Shown here piece after piece: positions 53,721 through 61,956 of a DNA stretch of 64,000 nucleotides. Origin of the DNA: Bradyrhizobium mercantei (lineage in GTDB: Bacteria > Pseudomonadota > Alphaproteobacteria > Rhizobiales > Xanthobacteraceae). The stretch is from contig NZ_MKFI01000005.1 of NCBI RefSeq assembly GCF_001982635.1, positions 330,479 through 394,478 on the forward strand. Direction: 5' to 3'. Under the pieces are notes generated by a model, which was not told the origin of the DNA, did not search any database, and worked only from the letters and a program-made list of their open reading frames with translations. The position numbers and the translations under genes are program-made. Positions within the stretch are counted from its first letter, which is position 1. Each line of letters starts with the position of its first letter.

Positions 53721-54380
53721 ATGTTGTTCATGCGCAAGACCACCGCGTTGCCGAGCGCCGCCGAGGCGCTGCCGGGCCGCGCCACGCCGATCCCGACCGC
53801 GACCACCCATTTCGTCAACGGCAGCAAGTTGACGCCGCCTTATCCGCAAGGCCTCGAGCAGGCGGTGTTCGGGCTCGGCTGCTTCTGGGGCGCGGAGCGC
53901 AAGTTCTGGGAACTCGGCGACGGGATCTACACCACCGCGGTCGGCTATGCCGGCGGTCACACGCCGAACCCGACCTATGAGGAGGTGTGCTCGGGACGCA
54001 CCGGCCACACCGAAGTGGTGCTGGTCGTGTTCGACCCGAAGAAGATCTCCTACGAGAAGCTCCTGAAGACGTTCTGGGAGAACCACAACCCGACGCAGGG
54101 CATGCGCCAGGGCAACGACATCGGCACGCAGTATCGCTCCGCGATCTACACCTTCAGCGACGCGCAGCGCAAAGCCGCAGACGAGTCGCAGGCGATGTAC
54201 CAGAAGGCGCTCGCCGCCAAGGGCCTCGGCGCGATCACGACGGAAATCGCACCATCAGGCGAATTCTACTTCGCCGAAGATTATCACCAGCAGTACCTCG
54301 CCAAGAATCCGGCGGGCTATTGCGGGCTCGGCGGCACCGGCGTGTCCTGCCCGATCGGCGTCGGCGTTACCGCCGCCTGA
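53721..54380 (+). CDS. msrA: Peptide-methionine (S)-S-oxide reductase MsrA
   Basis: 219 residues. Catalytic C54 is in GLGCFWGAERKFWE, the substrate pocket has GYAGGHTPNPTYEEVCSGRT, and resolving cysteines lie in GYCGLGGTGVSCP. It repairs S-sulfoxides of methionine. The start at 53721 has GGAGG five bases upstream; a further Met at 53700 overlaps the ribosome site. It has an N-terminal extension of about 45 residues beyond the core. The family F repeat begins directly after its stop. Confidence 0.95.
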   Translation: MLFMRKTTALPSAAEALPGRATPIPTATTHFVNGSKLTPPYPQGLEQAVFGLGCFWGAERKFWELGDGIYTTAVGYAGGHTPNPTYEEVCSGRTGHTEVVLVVFDPKKISYEKLLKTFWENHNPTQGMRQGNDIGTQYRSAIYTFSDAQRKAADESQAMYQKALAAKGLGAITTEIAPSGEFYFAEDYHQQYLAKNPAGYCGLGGTGVSCPIGVGVTAA

Positions 54381-54446
54381 TCTCCGCGCAAGCGCTTCGC
54401 GTTTGTCGCGAGGGAAAACCGGTTCCCGCTTTTCCGGATCATGCCT
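54381..54446. repeat. Family F palindromic repeat, copy 1
   Basis: TCTCCGCGCAAGCGCTTCGC then GTTTGTCGCGAGGGAAAACC, GGTTCCCGCTTTTCCGGATC and ATGCC. It starts on the base after the msrA stop. It matches 56141-56210 closely in sequence and order. Confidence 0.9.
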
Positions 54447-54558
54447 TAAATCGCGAGGGGGGCCGGACTTTCCGGCTCCCCACCCGGACCGCGAAAACCC
54501 TTTATTAACCATAAGTGGTGCAAGACTGGGCCTGTCTCGCCGTTGAGGGATAGGTCCG

Positions 54559-55308
54559 GTGCCGGTTGCACGCGCGTTACGATTGCCGATCACTGCCGTT
54601 GTGGCTGCGCTCGCGCTGTCTGGCTGCATGAGCACGTCCGGTCCGGTTGCCGTCGGCCCGCAAGGTGTCGACGCCGTCACCTATGGCCCGGCTTACGCAC
54701 CCGCTCCGGTTGCCGATGCAGGCGGCGGTGGTGCGATCAGCGCATTGCGTTCCGCCTTCGCCAGCGCTTCCCCTGGATATGGCTATGCCGCGCCGGTCCC
54801 CGCCCCGGTCGTTTACGCCGCCGCACCAGGTGGGCCCGCCGGTTACGACAATGGCTATCATCTCGGCCCGGGCGACAAGCTCCGCGTCGTGGTCTATGGC
54901 CAGGAAGGCCTGACCAACTCCTATGCGATCGACGCCGCGGGCGCGATCACCATGCCGCTGATCGGCTCGGTGCCGGCACGCGGCCGCACGCCGGCCGGGC
55001 TCGCCGGTGAAATCTCGGCGCGGCTGCGCAACGGCTTCATCCGCGAGCCTTCGGTGGCGGTCGAGATCGAATCCTACCGGCCGTTCTTCATCCTGGGCGA
55101 AGTCCAGGCTCCCGGCCAATATCCCTATGTGCCGAACATGACCGTCGAGAGCGCGGTCGCGATTGCCGGCGGCTTCTCGCCACGCGCCAAGCGCGACGGC
55201 GTGACGCTGACGCATACGGATGCGTCCGGCTCCGGCCGCTTCGTGGTGCCGCTTGGCACACCGATGAGCCCGGGCGATACGGTGTTCGTCGGCGAGCGCT
55301 GGTTCTGA
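54559..55308 (+). CDS. Polysaccharide export lipoprotein (Wza/Poly_export type)
   Basis: A 249-residue outer-membrane lipoprotein. The signal ends in lipobox LSGC (cysteine 23), followed by an alanine/proline-rich linker. A Poly_export domain (YHLGPGDKLRVVVYGQEGL, about 98-175) is followed by an SLBB domain (FFILGEVQAPGQYPYVPNMT). It starts with GTG at 54559, with AGGG upstream. Wza-type proteins form the outer-membrane pore for capsule or exopolysaccharide. No Wzc, Wzy or Wzx genes are adjacent, so it is an orphan here. Confidence 0.88.
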   Translation: MPVARALRLPITAVVAALALSGCMSTSGPVAVGPQGVDAVTYGPAYAPAPVADAGGGGAISALRSAFASASPGYGYAAPVPAPVVYAAAPGGPAGYDNGYHLGPGDKLRVVVYGQEGLTNSYAIDAAGAITMPLIGSVPARGRTPAGLAGEISARLRNGFIREPSVAVEIESYRPFFILGEVQAPGQYPYVPNMTVESAVAIAGGFSPRAKRDGVTLTHTDASGSGRFVVPLGTPMSPGDTVFVGERWF

Positions 55309-55317
55309 CCACCGCTC

Positions 55318-55400
55318 GTCATGCGCGGGCTTGACCCGCGCATCCATCCGACAAGACTCTTCCGAAGGCGGTAGATTGCCGGGTCAAGCCCGGCAATGTC
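55318..55400. repeat. Palindrome C pair without an enclosed gene
   Basis: The left arm (55318-55348) is GTCATGCGCGGGCTTGACCC then GCGCATCCATC. The right arm (55374-55400) is GATTGCCGGGTCAAGCCCGG then CAATGTC, in inverted orientation. They are the same arms as around the GIY-YIG gene, but only about 25 bp apart. The left stem has changed to ATGCGCGGG / CCCGCGCAT, again in pairs. Confidence 0.88.
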
Positions 55401-55404
55401 GGCG

Positions 55405-56079
55405 CTACCTCTTCAAATGCTTCGCGAAAAATTCCATGCTGCGCGGCCAGGCGATCTCGGCGCTCGCCTTGTCGTAGCTTGCCCGCTCGTCGCAATGGAA
55501 GCCGTGCTGTGCGCCGGGATAGATGAAGACCTCGACCTCGGGCCGCTTCGACTTGATGGTCTCGACATCGCTCAGGGGAATGCCGGCATCCTTCTCGCCG
55601 AAATGCAGTTGCGTCGGCACCGCCGGCTTGTCGTCGGCGAAGCGGATGATGGCGCCGCCGTAATAGCCGATCGCGGCGGAGAGCCCGGAGAGCTTGGTGG
55701 CGGCGGCATAGGCGATGCTGCCGCCGAGGCAGAAACCGATGATGCCGACCGGCCCGACCGATTTCACCGCGTCGATCGCGGCCTGGCTGTCACGCAGCAT
55801 CGCGGCAAAGTCCGGATTGGCGACGAACTTGCGTGCCTCGGCGACTTCATCGGGCGAGTAGCCGCTCTGGAAGTTCGGCGTGATGCGGTCGAAGATCGAG
55901 GGCGCAACCGCGACATAGCCTTCCTTCGCCAGCCGGTCGCACACCGAGCGGATGTGGTGATTGACGCCGAAGATCTCCTGGATCACGACGACAGCGCCCA
56001 TCGTCGCGCCGGCAGGATCCGCACGATAGGCGTCGAGTTCAAATCCGTCCGAAGCCTTGAGCTTGATGTCTTGTCCCAT
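55405..56079 (-). CDS. Dienelactone hydrolase family protein
   Basis: A 224-residue alpha/beta-hydrolase with cysteine nucleophile C117 in GIIGFCLGGSIAYA, conserved E35 in IQEIFGVNHH, an acid in HFGEKDAGIP and a histidine in GAQHGFHCD. This is the classical DLH triad and E. It may open dienelactones in chlorocatechol breakdown, or act on related lactones. It ends five bases from the palindrome C pair. Confidence 0.93.
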   Translation of the reverse strand: MGQDIKLKASDGFELDAYRADPAGATMGAVVVIQEIFGVNHHIRSVCDRLAKEGYVAVAPSIFDRITPNFQSGYSPDEVAEARKFVANPDFAAMLRDSQAAIDAVKSVGPVGIIGFCLGGSIAYAAATKLSGLSAAIGYYGGAIIRFADDKPAVPTQLHFGEKDAGIPLSDVETIKSKRPEVEVFIYPGAQHGFHCDERASYDKASAEIAWPRSMEFFAKHLKR

Positions 56080-56140
56080 GGTCCATCCTTGTCATGTTGG
56101 GGGTTGCATGAAGGTCTTGGCGAGGAAGCCTGTTGTTTGA

Positions 56141-56210
56141 GCATGATCTCCGCGCCAACGCTGCGCGTTCGTCGCGAGGGAAAACCGCTTTGCACTTTTC
56201 CGGATCATGC
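56141..56210. repeat. Family F palindromic repeat, copy 2
   Basis: The ends are GCATGATC (56141-56148) and GATCATGC (56203-56210), an exact inverted pair. The interior GTCGCGAGGGAAAACCGCTT matches copy 1 after msrA. It lies one base from the TAG stop of the gene at 56212. Confidence 0.9.
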
Positions 56211-56211
56211 T

Positions 56212-56550
56212 CTAGCGCCACATCCAGTTCTCGCCCCAGTCGGCCTTCCAGCCGGTCAGCCGATGCCTGCGGAATTGCAGGAAGAGACGATCGTGGTGCG
56301 GGAATAGCCCGCTGCCGCCGAGGTCGCGGAAGGTCAGGAAGATCTCGTTGCCGGGCCGTCCGCTGACATAGGTGAAGGGCGTGCCGAGCGCGCGTTGCGC
56401 ATCCACGACGCCCATGCCGAACACCAGCGGCGTGGTGTTCGACAGCGTCGCGGGAAAAGCCGATGGAGGTCCGCCGAACGGCGGCAGCCTTTCGGCGCTC
56501 GCTTCCGTCGCGGCCACGGTCAGCAACAAGGCGGCGGCGATCGTCTTCAT
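56212..56550 (-). CDS. Small exported protein of unknown function
   Basis: A 112-residue protein with a signal peptide (MKTIAAALLLTVAATEASAE) and a mature part containing VFGMGVVDAQRALGTPFTYV and GRPGNEIFLTFRDLGG. The ALG..F-Y-SGRPG pattern suggests a SmpA/OmlA-like or PepSY-like small beta fold, but this is not certain. AGAGGA lies nine bases before the ATG. It is 11 bp downstream of the alpha/beta hydrolase gene, probably in one transcript. Confidence 0.78.
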   Translation of the reverse strand: MKTIAAALLLTVAATEASAERLPPFGGPPSAFPATLSNTTPLVFGMGVVDAQRALGTPFTYVSGRPGNEIFLTFRDLGGSGLFPHHDRLFLQFRRHRLTGWKADWGENWMWR

Positions 56551-56561
56551 GGCTTGATCCT

Positions 56562-57338
56562 CTATTGCGCCTTGCCCGCCTCGAGGCCGTCCAGGAACGG
56601 CAGCACGGCGGCGATGAAGGCCTGCGGCTGGTCGATGTTGACGGCATGGCCGGCGTGCGGGATCACCGCCTTTTGTGCGCCGGGAATCTTCGCCGCCATG
56701 TAGTCGGACGCCGCCAGGAACGGCGTGTCGTCGGCTCCGACCACAACCAATGCTGGCACATTGATCGCGGGCAGCGACTCGATCACCCGTGCGTCGCGCT
56801 GCGCCAGCATGCCGCGCGCGGCGAGGGCCAGCCCCTTGGCGTTGCGATGGGTGACCGACGCGCGCTCGGCGCTGAGCGACTTCAGCACCTCGAGCCCTTC
56901 GCGATCGAAGCGATCGCCGGTGTCGCGGGCGCGCTGGTTCCAGATCTCGCGGGCGTCGTCCTTCTTGAATCCCGGACCGGTGTCGATGATCAAGAGCGCG
57001 CGCACCCGCTCCGGATGGGCGCGATGGAAGGCAAGCGACATGTAGCCGCCGAGCGACAGGCCGCCGACGATCGCCTTGTCGGCGCCGGCGGCGTCGAGCA
57101 GGGCGGCGATGTCGCCGACCGTCAGGGCTTCGCTGTAGGCATCCGGATCGTCGGGATAGTCGGACTGGCCGTGCCCGCGCATGTCCCAGAGAATGAGCTT
57201 GTGTTGCTTCGACAGCGCCTCGATTTGGCCCTGCCACATCGCCGAGGTCGACGAATAGCCGTGGGTGAGAATCAGAGGCGGGCCGCTGCCGTGGATCTCA
57301 TAGTAGATATCGACGCCGCTGCGGTTGAGCTTGGCCAT
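56562..57338 (-). CDS. Alpha/beta-fold hydrolase
   Basis: 258 residues. HGYSSTSAMW carries the oxyanion region, S95 is the nucleophile in VGGLSLGGYMSLA, an acid lies in VVVGADDTPFLAAS, and the histidine is in IPHAGHAVNIDQP. It resembles 3-oxoadipate enol-lactonase and related C-C or ester hydrolases. Substrate unknown. It may work with the nearby dienelactone hydrolase. Confidence 0.9.
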   Translation of the reverse strand: MAKLNRSGVDIYYEIHGSGPPLILTHGYSSTSAMWQGQIEALSKQHKLILWDMRGHGQSDYPDDPDAYSEALTVGDIAALLDAAGADKAIVGGLSLGGYMSLAFHRAHPERVRALLIIDTGPGFKKDDAREIWNQRARDTGDRFDREGLEVLKSLSAERASVTHRNAKGLALAARGMLAQRDARVIESLPAINVPALVVVGADDTPFLAASDYMAAKIPGAQKAVIPHAGHAVNIDQPQAFIAAVLPFLDGLEAGKAQ

Positions 57339-57626
57339 TGACGGGCTCCTTCTGTTGTCGATGTCAGGTCCGGCAGCGCTACCGACCTTGGTAGGAGTGA
57401 TCGATACGGCATCAGTACTGGCATTTCAAAAGCTTCATGCCGTTGCCGCATCGCACAACAAGCAGTTTCCGAAATTTATTCTTTTCGAGCAATTCCAAAT
57501 TGGATTGCCACCAGCCGGGAACCGGATCATTGTTTCGGCAACTGTTCGCTTACCCGGTGGGCGGCAGCCATGACCCAAAAGTGAGTTGCCGCCGTAAGCG
57601 GCTTCCGACACCGGAAGGGGAGAGAG

Positions 57627-58118
57627 ATGCCAAATCTCAATATCAACGGACGGAATATGTCCGTCGAGGCGGCCAGTGATACGCCGCTGCTTTGGGTCAT
57701 CCGCGAGCAATTGCAGATGACGGGCACCAAATTCGGTTGCGGCGCCGGTCTCTGTGGCGCCTGCACGGTTCACCTCAACGGCGAAGCGGTGCGGTCCTGC
57801 CAGACCTCCGTCGCCGACGCCGTCGGCAAGAAGATCACCACCATCGAAGGCCTCTCCGCCAAGGGCGATCATCCCCTGCAGAAGGCCTGGGTCGCCGAGC
57901 AGGTGCCGCAATGCGGCTACTGCCAGTCCGGCCAGATCATGCAGGCAGCCGCGCTGCTGTCGAAGAACACCAACCCGACGAAGGAAGAAGTGGTCGCGCA
58001 TATGGACGGCAATCTCTGCCGCTGCATGACCTATTCACGAATTCAGAAGGCGATCATGCGTGCTGCGTCCGACATGCGCACCGCATCGGCCACCGGATCC
58101 GAGCGGAGGGCCACATGA
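57627..58118 (+). CDS. (2Fe-2S)-binding subunit of a molybdenum hydroxylase (IorA-like)
   Basis: A 163-residue small subunit. The plant-type 2Fe-2S cluster cysteines are in GCGAGLCGACTVHL and VRSCQTS. The second cluster is in QCGYCQSGQIM and LCRCMTYSRI. It passes electrons from the molybdenum site. GGAAGGGGAGAG precedes the ATG. Its stop overlaps the large subunit start by four bases. Confidence 0.95.
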   Translation: MPNLNINGRNMSVEAASDTPLLWVIREQLQMTGTKFGCGAGLCGACTVHLNGEAVRSCQTSVADAVGKKITTIEGLSAKGDHPLQKAWVAEQVPQCGYCQSGQIMQAAALLSKNTNPTKEEVVAHMDGNLCRCMTYSRIQKAIMRAASDMRTASATGSERRAT

Positions 58119-60400
58119 ACAAGCACGTGAAGAATCTCGCTCCCGAGACGAGCGACCTCAGCCGCCGCTCCTTCCTGGTCGGCACCGCTGCAACCGGTCT
58201 CGTGCTCGGCTACGCCGCGTCGGGCATCGATCAGGCGCTCGCAGCGCCCGCGCCCGCCAATTTCGAGCCGAGCGTCTGGTATTCGATCGCGCCTGATGGT
58301 CTCGTCACCGTGACCTGCGGCAAGGCCGACATGGGCCAGCACGTCGCCTCGACCATGGCGCAGATCGTGGCCGAAGAGCTCGGCGCGAACTGGAAGGACA
58401 TGCGGGTCCAGCTCGCCTCCAACGATCCGAAGTTCAACGATCCCGTGCTGGGCGCGCAGATCACCGGCGGCAGCTGGTCGACGATGATGAACTTCGACGC
58501 CATGAGCCGCGCCGGCGCGGCCGGCCGTATCGCGCTGAGCGAGGCGGCGGCGGCCTCCATGGGCGTGCCGGCCAGCGAGCTGGTGGTGCGCGCATCCACG
58601 ATCAGCCATCCGAAGTCGAAGAAGTCGATGTCGTTCGCCGAAGTGGTGAAGAGCGGCAAGGCGACCAAGACGTTCACGGCTGACGATCTGAAGGCGATCA
58701 AGCTGAAGACGGCCGACCAGTACACCATGATCGGCGTCTCGGTGCCGCAGCTCGACATCCCGTTGAAGGTCAACGGCACGGCCAAATACGGCATCGACGT
58801 GATGCTGCCGGGCATGGTCTACGGCGCGCTGGTCACCCCGCCGGTGCGCTACGGCGCAACCGTGAAGTCGGTCGACGACTCCGCGGCCAAGAAGGTGCCG
58901 GGCTTCATCAAGGCCGTCACCCTGGACGACAAGACCACCACCACGACCGGTTGGGTCGTCGCGGTCGCCAACACCTACGCCAACGCCAAGAAGGCGGCGG
59001 CGGCGCTGAAGATCGCCTATGACGGCGGCCCGAACGCCAAACTGTCGAGCGAATCGCTGCTCACCGAAGCCAAGCGGCTTCAGGGACTGAGCGATTCCGG
59101 CCAGTTCTTCGTCAAGGACGGCGATCCGAATGCGGCGTTCGGCTCGGCGGCCAAGGTGCTGGAGGCAGAGTACACCACCAACATCAACATCCACGCGCCG
59201 ATGGAGCCGATGAACGCCACCGCGGAGTTCAAGGGCGACATCCTGCACATCTATTCCGGCAACCAGTTTGCGACGCGCTCCGGCGCGATTGCGGCCGGCG
59301 CCGCCGGGATCGATCCGAAGTTCGTGGTGATGCACCAGATGTGGCTGGGCGGCGGCTTCGGCCGGCGTCTCGACGCCGACATGATGGTGCCCGCGGTGCA
59401 GGCGGCGAAAGCCACAGGCAAGCCGGTCAAGGTCATCTACACGCGCGAAAACGACATGACGATGGATTTCTCGCGTCCGCTGACCTACCAGAAAGTAAAG
59501 GCCGGCATGGACGGCGACGGCAAGATCGTCGCGTTGAGCCATGACGTGGTCTCGGCCTGGCCGACCGCGCGCTGGGGGATCCCTGATTTCCTCACGCCGT
59601 CGGTCGACAAGAAAGGCCCGCTCGATTCCTTCACCGTGAACGGCGCGGACTTCTTCTACACCGTGCCCAATCACTATGTGCGGGCGATCAAGAACGAGAT
59701 GGCGCACAACGCCACCCCGTCGGGTCAGCTCCGTTCGGTGGCGCCGGGATGGACGTTCTGGGCGGTCGAAAGCATGATCGACGAGATCGCGCATGCGACC
59801 GGCAAGGACCCGGCGCAGCTGCGCATCTCGCTGCTCGACGGCAAGGGCAAGAATGACGGCGGCGCGCAGCGTCTCCGCAACACCTTGCTCGCTGCGATGG
59901 GTCTCGCCGGCTACGGCACCAAGCAGCTGCCCAAGGGCGAAGGCATGGGCGTGGCCTGCGTGTCGTCGCAGGAGCGCGCCACGGCGAGCTGGACCGCCTG
60001 CGTCGCCCATGTCGCGGTCGCCCCGTCGGGCGAAGTGACGGTGAAGAAGCTGACGGTTGCGACCGACGTTGGTACGCAGGTCAATCCCGATGGCATCCGC
60101 GCCCAGGTCGAGGGCGCGGCGCTGTGGGGCATGTCCCTGGCGCTGTTCGAGAAGGCGACGTTGAAGGACGGCGGCATCGAGCAGACCAACTTCGACAGCT
60201 ACACGCCACTTCGGATGAGCCAGCTGCCGGAAGTTGCGGTCAACGTCATCGCCAATGGCGAGAAGGCGACCGGCGTCGGCGAGCCCGCAGTGACGGTGGT
60301 GGCGCCGGCGATCGGCAATGCCGTCTTCAATGCGGTCGGCGCCCGCGTCCGCGGCCTGCCGATCACCGCGGAAGCGGTGAAGGCGGCAATGAAAGCGTAA
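58115..60400 (+). CDS. Molybdopterin-binding subunit of an aldehyde/isoquinoline oxidoreductase (IorB-like)
   Basis: 761 residues. It starts with a Tat signal (LSRRSFLVGTAATGLVLGYA), so it is exported folded, presumably with the small subunit. The molybdenum-cofactor domains include GGGFGRRLDADMM, and the catalytic glutamate lies in TGVGEPAVTVVAP near the C-terminus. It is the xanthine dehydrogenase family type without an FAD subunit. An electron acceptor such as a c-type cytochrome is not adjacent. A strong terminator follows. Substrate unknown. Confidence 0.93.
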   Translation: MNKHVKNLAPETSDLSRRSFLVGTAATGLVLGYAASGIDQALAAPAPANFEPSVWYSIAPDGLVTVTCGKADMGQHVASTMAQIVAEELGANWKDMRVQLASNDPKFNDPVLGAQITGGSWSTMMNFDAMSRAGAAGRIALSEAAAASMGVPASELVVRASTISHPKSKKSMSFAEVVKSGKATKTFTADDLKAIKLKTADQYTMIGVSVPQLDIPLKVNGTAKYGIDVMLPGMVYGALVTPPVRYGATVKSVDDSAAKKVPGFIKAVTLDDKTTTTTGWVVAVANTYANAKKAAAALKIAYDGGPNAKLSSESLLTEAKRLQGLSDSGQFFVKDGDPNAAFGSAAKVLEAEYTTNINIHAPMEPMNATAEFKGDILHIYSGNQFATRSGAIAAGAAGIDPKFVVMHQMWLGGGFGRRLDADMMVPAVQAAKATGKPVKVIYTRENDMTMDFSRPLTYQKVKAGMDGDGKIVALSHDVVSAWPTARWGIPDFLTPSVDKKGPLDSFTVNGADFFYTVPNHYVRAIKNEMAHNATPSGQLRSVAPGWTFWAVESMIDEIAHATGKDPAQLRISLLDGKGKNDGGAQRLRNTLLAAMGLAGYGTKQLPKGEGMGVACVSSQERATASWTACVAHVAVAPSGEVTVKKLTVATDVGTQVNPDGIRAQVEGAALWGMSLALFEKATLKDGGIEQTNFDSYTPLRMSQLPEVAVNVIANGEKATGVGEPAVTVVAPAIGNAVFNAVGARVRGLPITAEAVKAAMKA

Positions 60401-60707
60401 GATAAGGGCCCTGAACGACCCGAACGATGAAGACGCCGGAGAGCGACAAGCTCTCCGGCGTTTTCGCTTGCTCGATGCGTCCGACGAACGGAAGCATCAA
60501 GTATCTTCGACGTTCCAAAAATTCATGATTGGCCGACGATGCGTCCGGCGACGTTCAATTTCGGCGAACCTGATTTTGCTGGCGGATTTGACGATCGTTC
60601 AAATTGTATCCATTGCGCTCAGCCGCCGTTCAGCATCCCCATTAAGTTGGAGGGAACGCATCGTCAGGTAGCGTCCCAGCGTCGGTCGTTACCGCGACGG
60701 GGATGTC
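60401..60707. other. Intergenic region before the HD-GYP gene
   Basis: 307 bp with the terminator above and then an AT-richer part (about 60500-60640) likely to hold the promoter of the HD-GYP gene. No gene is supported. Confidence 0.55.
60433..60464 (+). terminator. Intrinsic terminator after the molybdenum hydroxylase genes
   Basis: A 12 bp perfect stem ACGCCGGAGAGC / GCTCTCCGGCGT with loop GACAA at 60433-60461, followed by TTTT. Confidence 0.92.
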
Positions 60708-61805
60708 ATGACTGCCTTAGCCAATAACCAGACTTCGAAGCGCCGTCTCCTTCTGGCGTCAGATCGAAGCGATCAAAGCAACGAACTCGCCAGCATCCTG
60801 CGCTCGGTCGGCGAGGTCGATACCGTTCTGACGTCGGATATTCCCGAGCAGCCGGCCCACGATCTCTCCGGTATCGTCGTCGACATCAATCTGCGCTCGC
60901 CCGAGGCCGTGCAGCTGGTTCGCGCCAAGCTGCAGGCCGATGCCTATCGCGAGATGCCGCGGCTGTTCGTGCTGGCGGACGCGCTGCACCACGCCTCGAT
61001 GCAGGCCTGGGCGCTCGGCGCCACCGACACGATCTCGCGGCCGTTCGATGCGCGCGGCCTCCTGCAGCGCATCCGTGCCGCGTTTCCCGACAACAGCGGC
61101 TACGACGAGACCGACCGCGGCAAGGCGCTCAACCGCGGCGTCGAAGCCGCGCACGGCGTGATGGTCAAGATGTTCGAGCGGATGCGCGCCGGCGAGCCGC
61201 TGAAGTTCGAGGACATCGTCGCCGCTGAAAACAAGATCCTGAAGGCGATCAAGCACAATTCGCTGCGTGAGTGGCTGACCACGGTCGGCTGCCATCACCA
61301 GGAGACCTATCGCCACTGCTTGTTCGTAACCGGCTTTGCGGTCGCGTTCGCGCAGCATCTCGGCATGCGCGACGACGATCAGCGCCGGCTCGCCCGCGCC
61401 GCGCTGCTGCATGATGTCGGCAAGGCGTTCGTTCCGGTCGCGCTGCTCGACAAGCCCGGCGCGCTGACGGTCGAGGAGATGGCCGAGATGCGCGAGCATC
61501 CGCGCCGCGGCTACGAGGCGCTGTCGGCGCAGGGCGGCTTCCCGCCGGAAATGCTCGACGTCATTCTGCACCATCACGAATTCCTCGACGGCACCGGCTA
61601 TCCGAACGGCCTCAGCGGCAACCAGATCAGCGACATCGTCCGCGTCACGACGATCGTCGATGTCTATGCCGCCCTCGTCGAGAAGCGCGCCTACCGGCTG
61701 CAGTTCACCCACGCCAAGGCGTTCTCCATGATGGAGGAGATGGGTGGCAAGCTCGACCAGCAATTGCTGCAGGCGTTCCGCCCGGTGGCGTTCGGGCATT
61801 ATTGA
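60708..61805 (+). CDS. HD-GYP domain protein with degenerate receiver
   Basis: 365 residues. The N-terminal receiver-like domain (about 12-125) keeps an aspartate at D59 (GIVVDINLRS), but A90 replaces the conserved Thr/Ser and R111 replaces the conserved lysine (SRPFD). The HD-GYP domain (about 190-365) has HD at 235-236 (LLHDVGK) and HHEFLDGTGYP at 289-299, all metal and GYP residues kept. It is expected to hydrolyse cyclic di-GMP. It is a single gene with no partner histidine kinase nearby. Confidence 0.9.
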   Translation: MTALANNQTSKRRLLLASDRSDQSNELASILRSVGEVDTVLTSDIPEQPAHDLSGIVVDINLRSPEAVQLVRAKLQADAYREMPRLFVLADALHHASMQAWALGATDTISRPFDARGLLQRIRAAFPDNSGYDETDRGKALNRGVEAAHGVMVKMFERMRAGEPLKFEDIVAAENKILKAIKHNSLREWLTTVGCHHQETYRHCLFVTGFAVAFAQHLGMRDDDQRRLARAALLHDVGKAFVPVALLDKPGALTVEEMAEMREHPRRGYEALSAQGGFPPEMLDVILHHHEFLDGTGYPNGLSGNQISDIVRVTTIVDVYAALVEKRAYRLQFTHAKAFSMMEEMGGKLDQQLLQAFRPVAFGHY

Positions 61806-61956
61806 GGCCTCGCGGCATTTGCCGTCATTGCCGTCACGCCGCGCCATGTCGTTTGTGACGACGCCTTTAGCCAATCAACGCAAGTCCGCGTCCTTGACCC
61901 CGCCTAGATTCCGGCGATCATCGGCATGACCGATGACGGGACAGGTGAGGACGATC

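Noticed and set aside
58043..60010. 655-codon minus-strand open frame over the molybdenum hydroxylase
   Set aside because: It is an antisense shadow with no domain; the plus-strand gene has cofactor motifs and a Tat signal.
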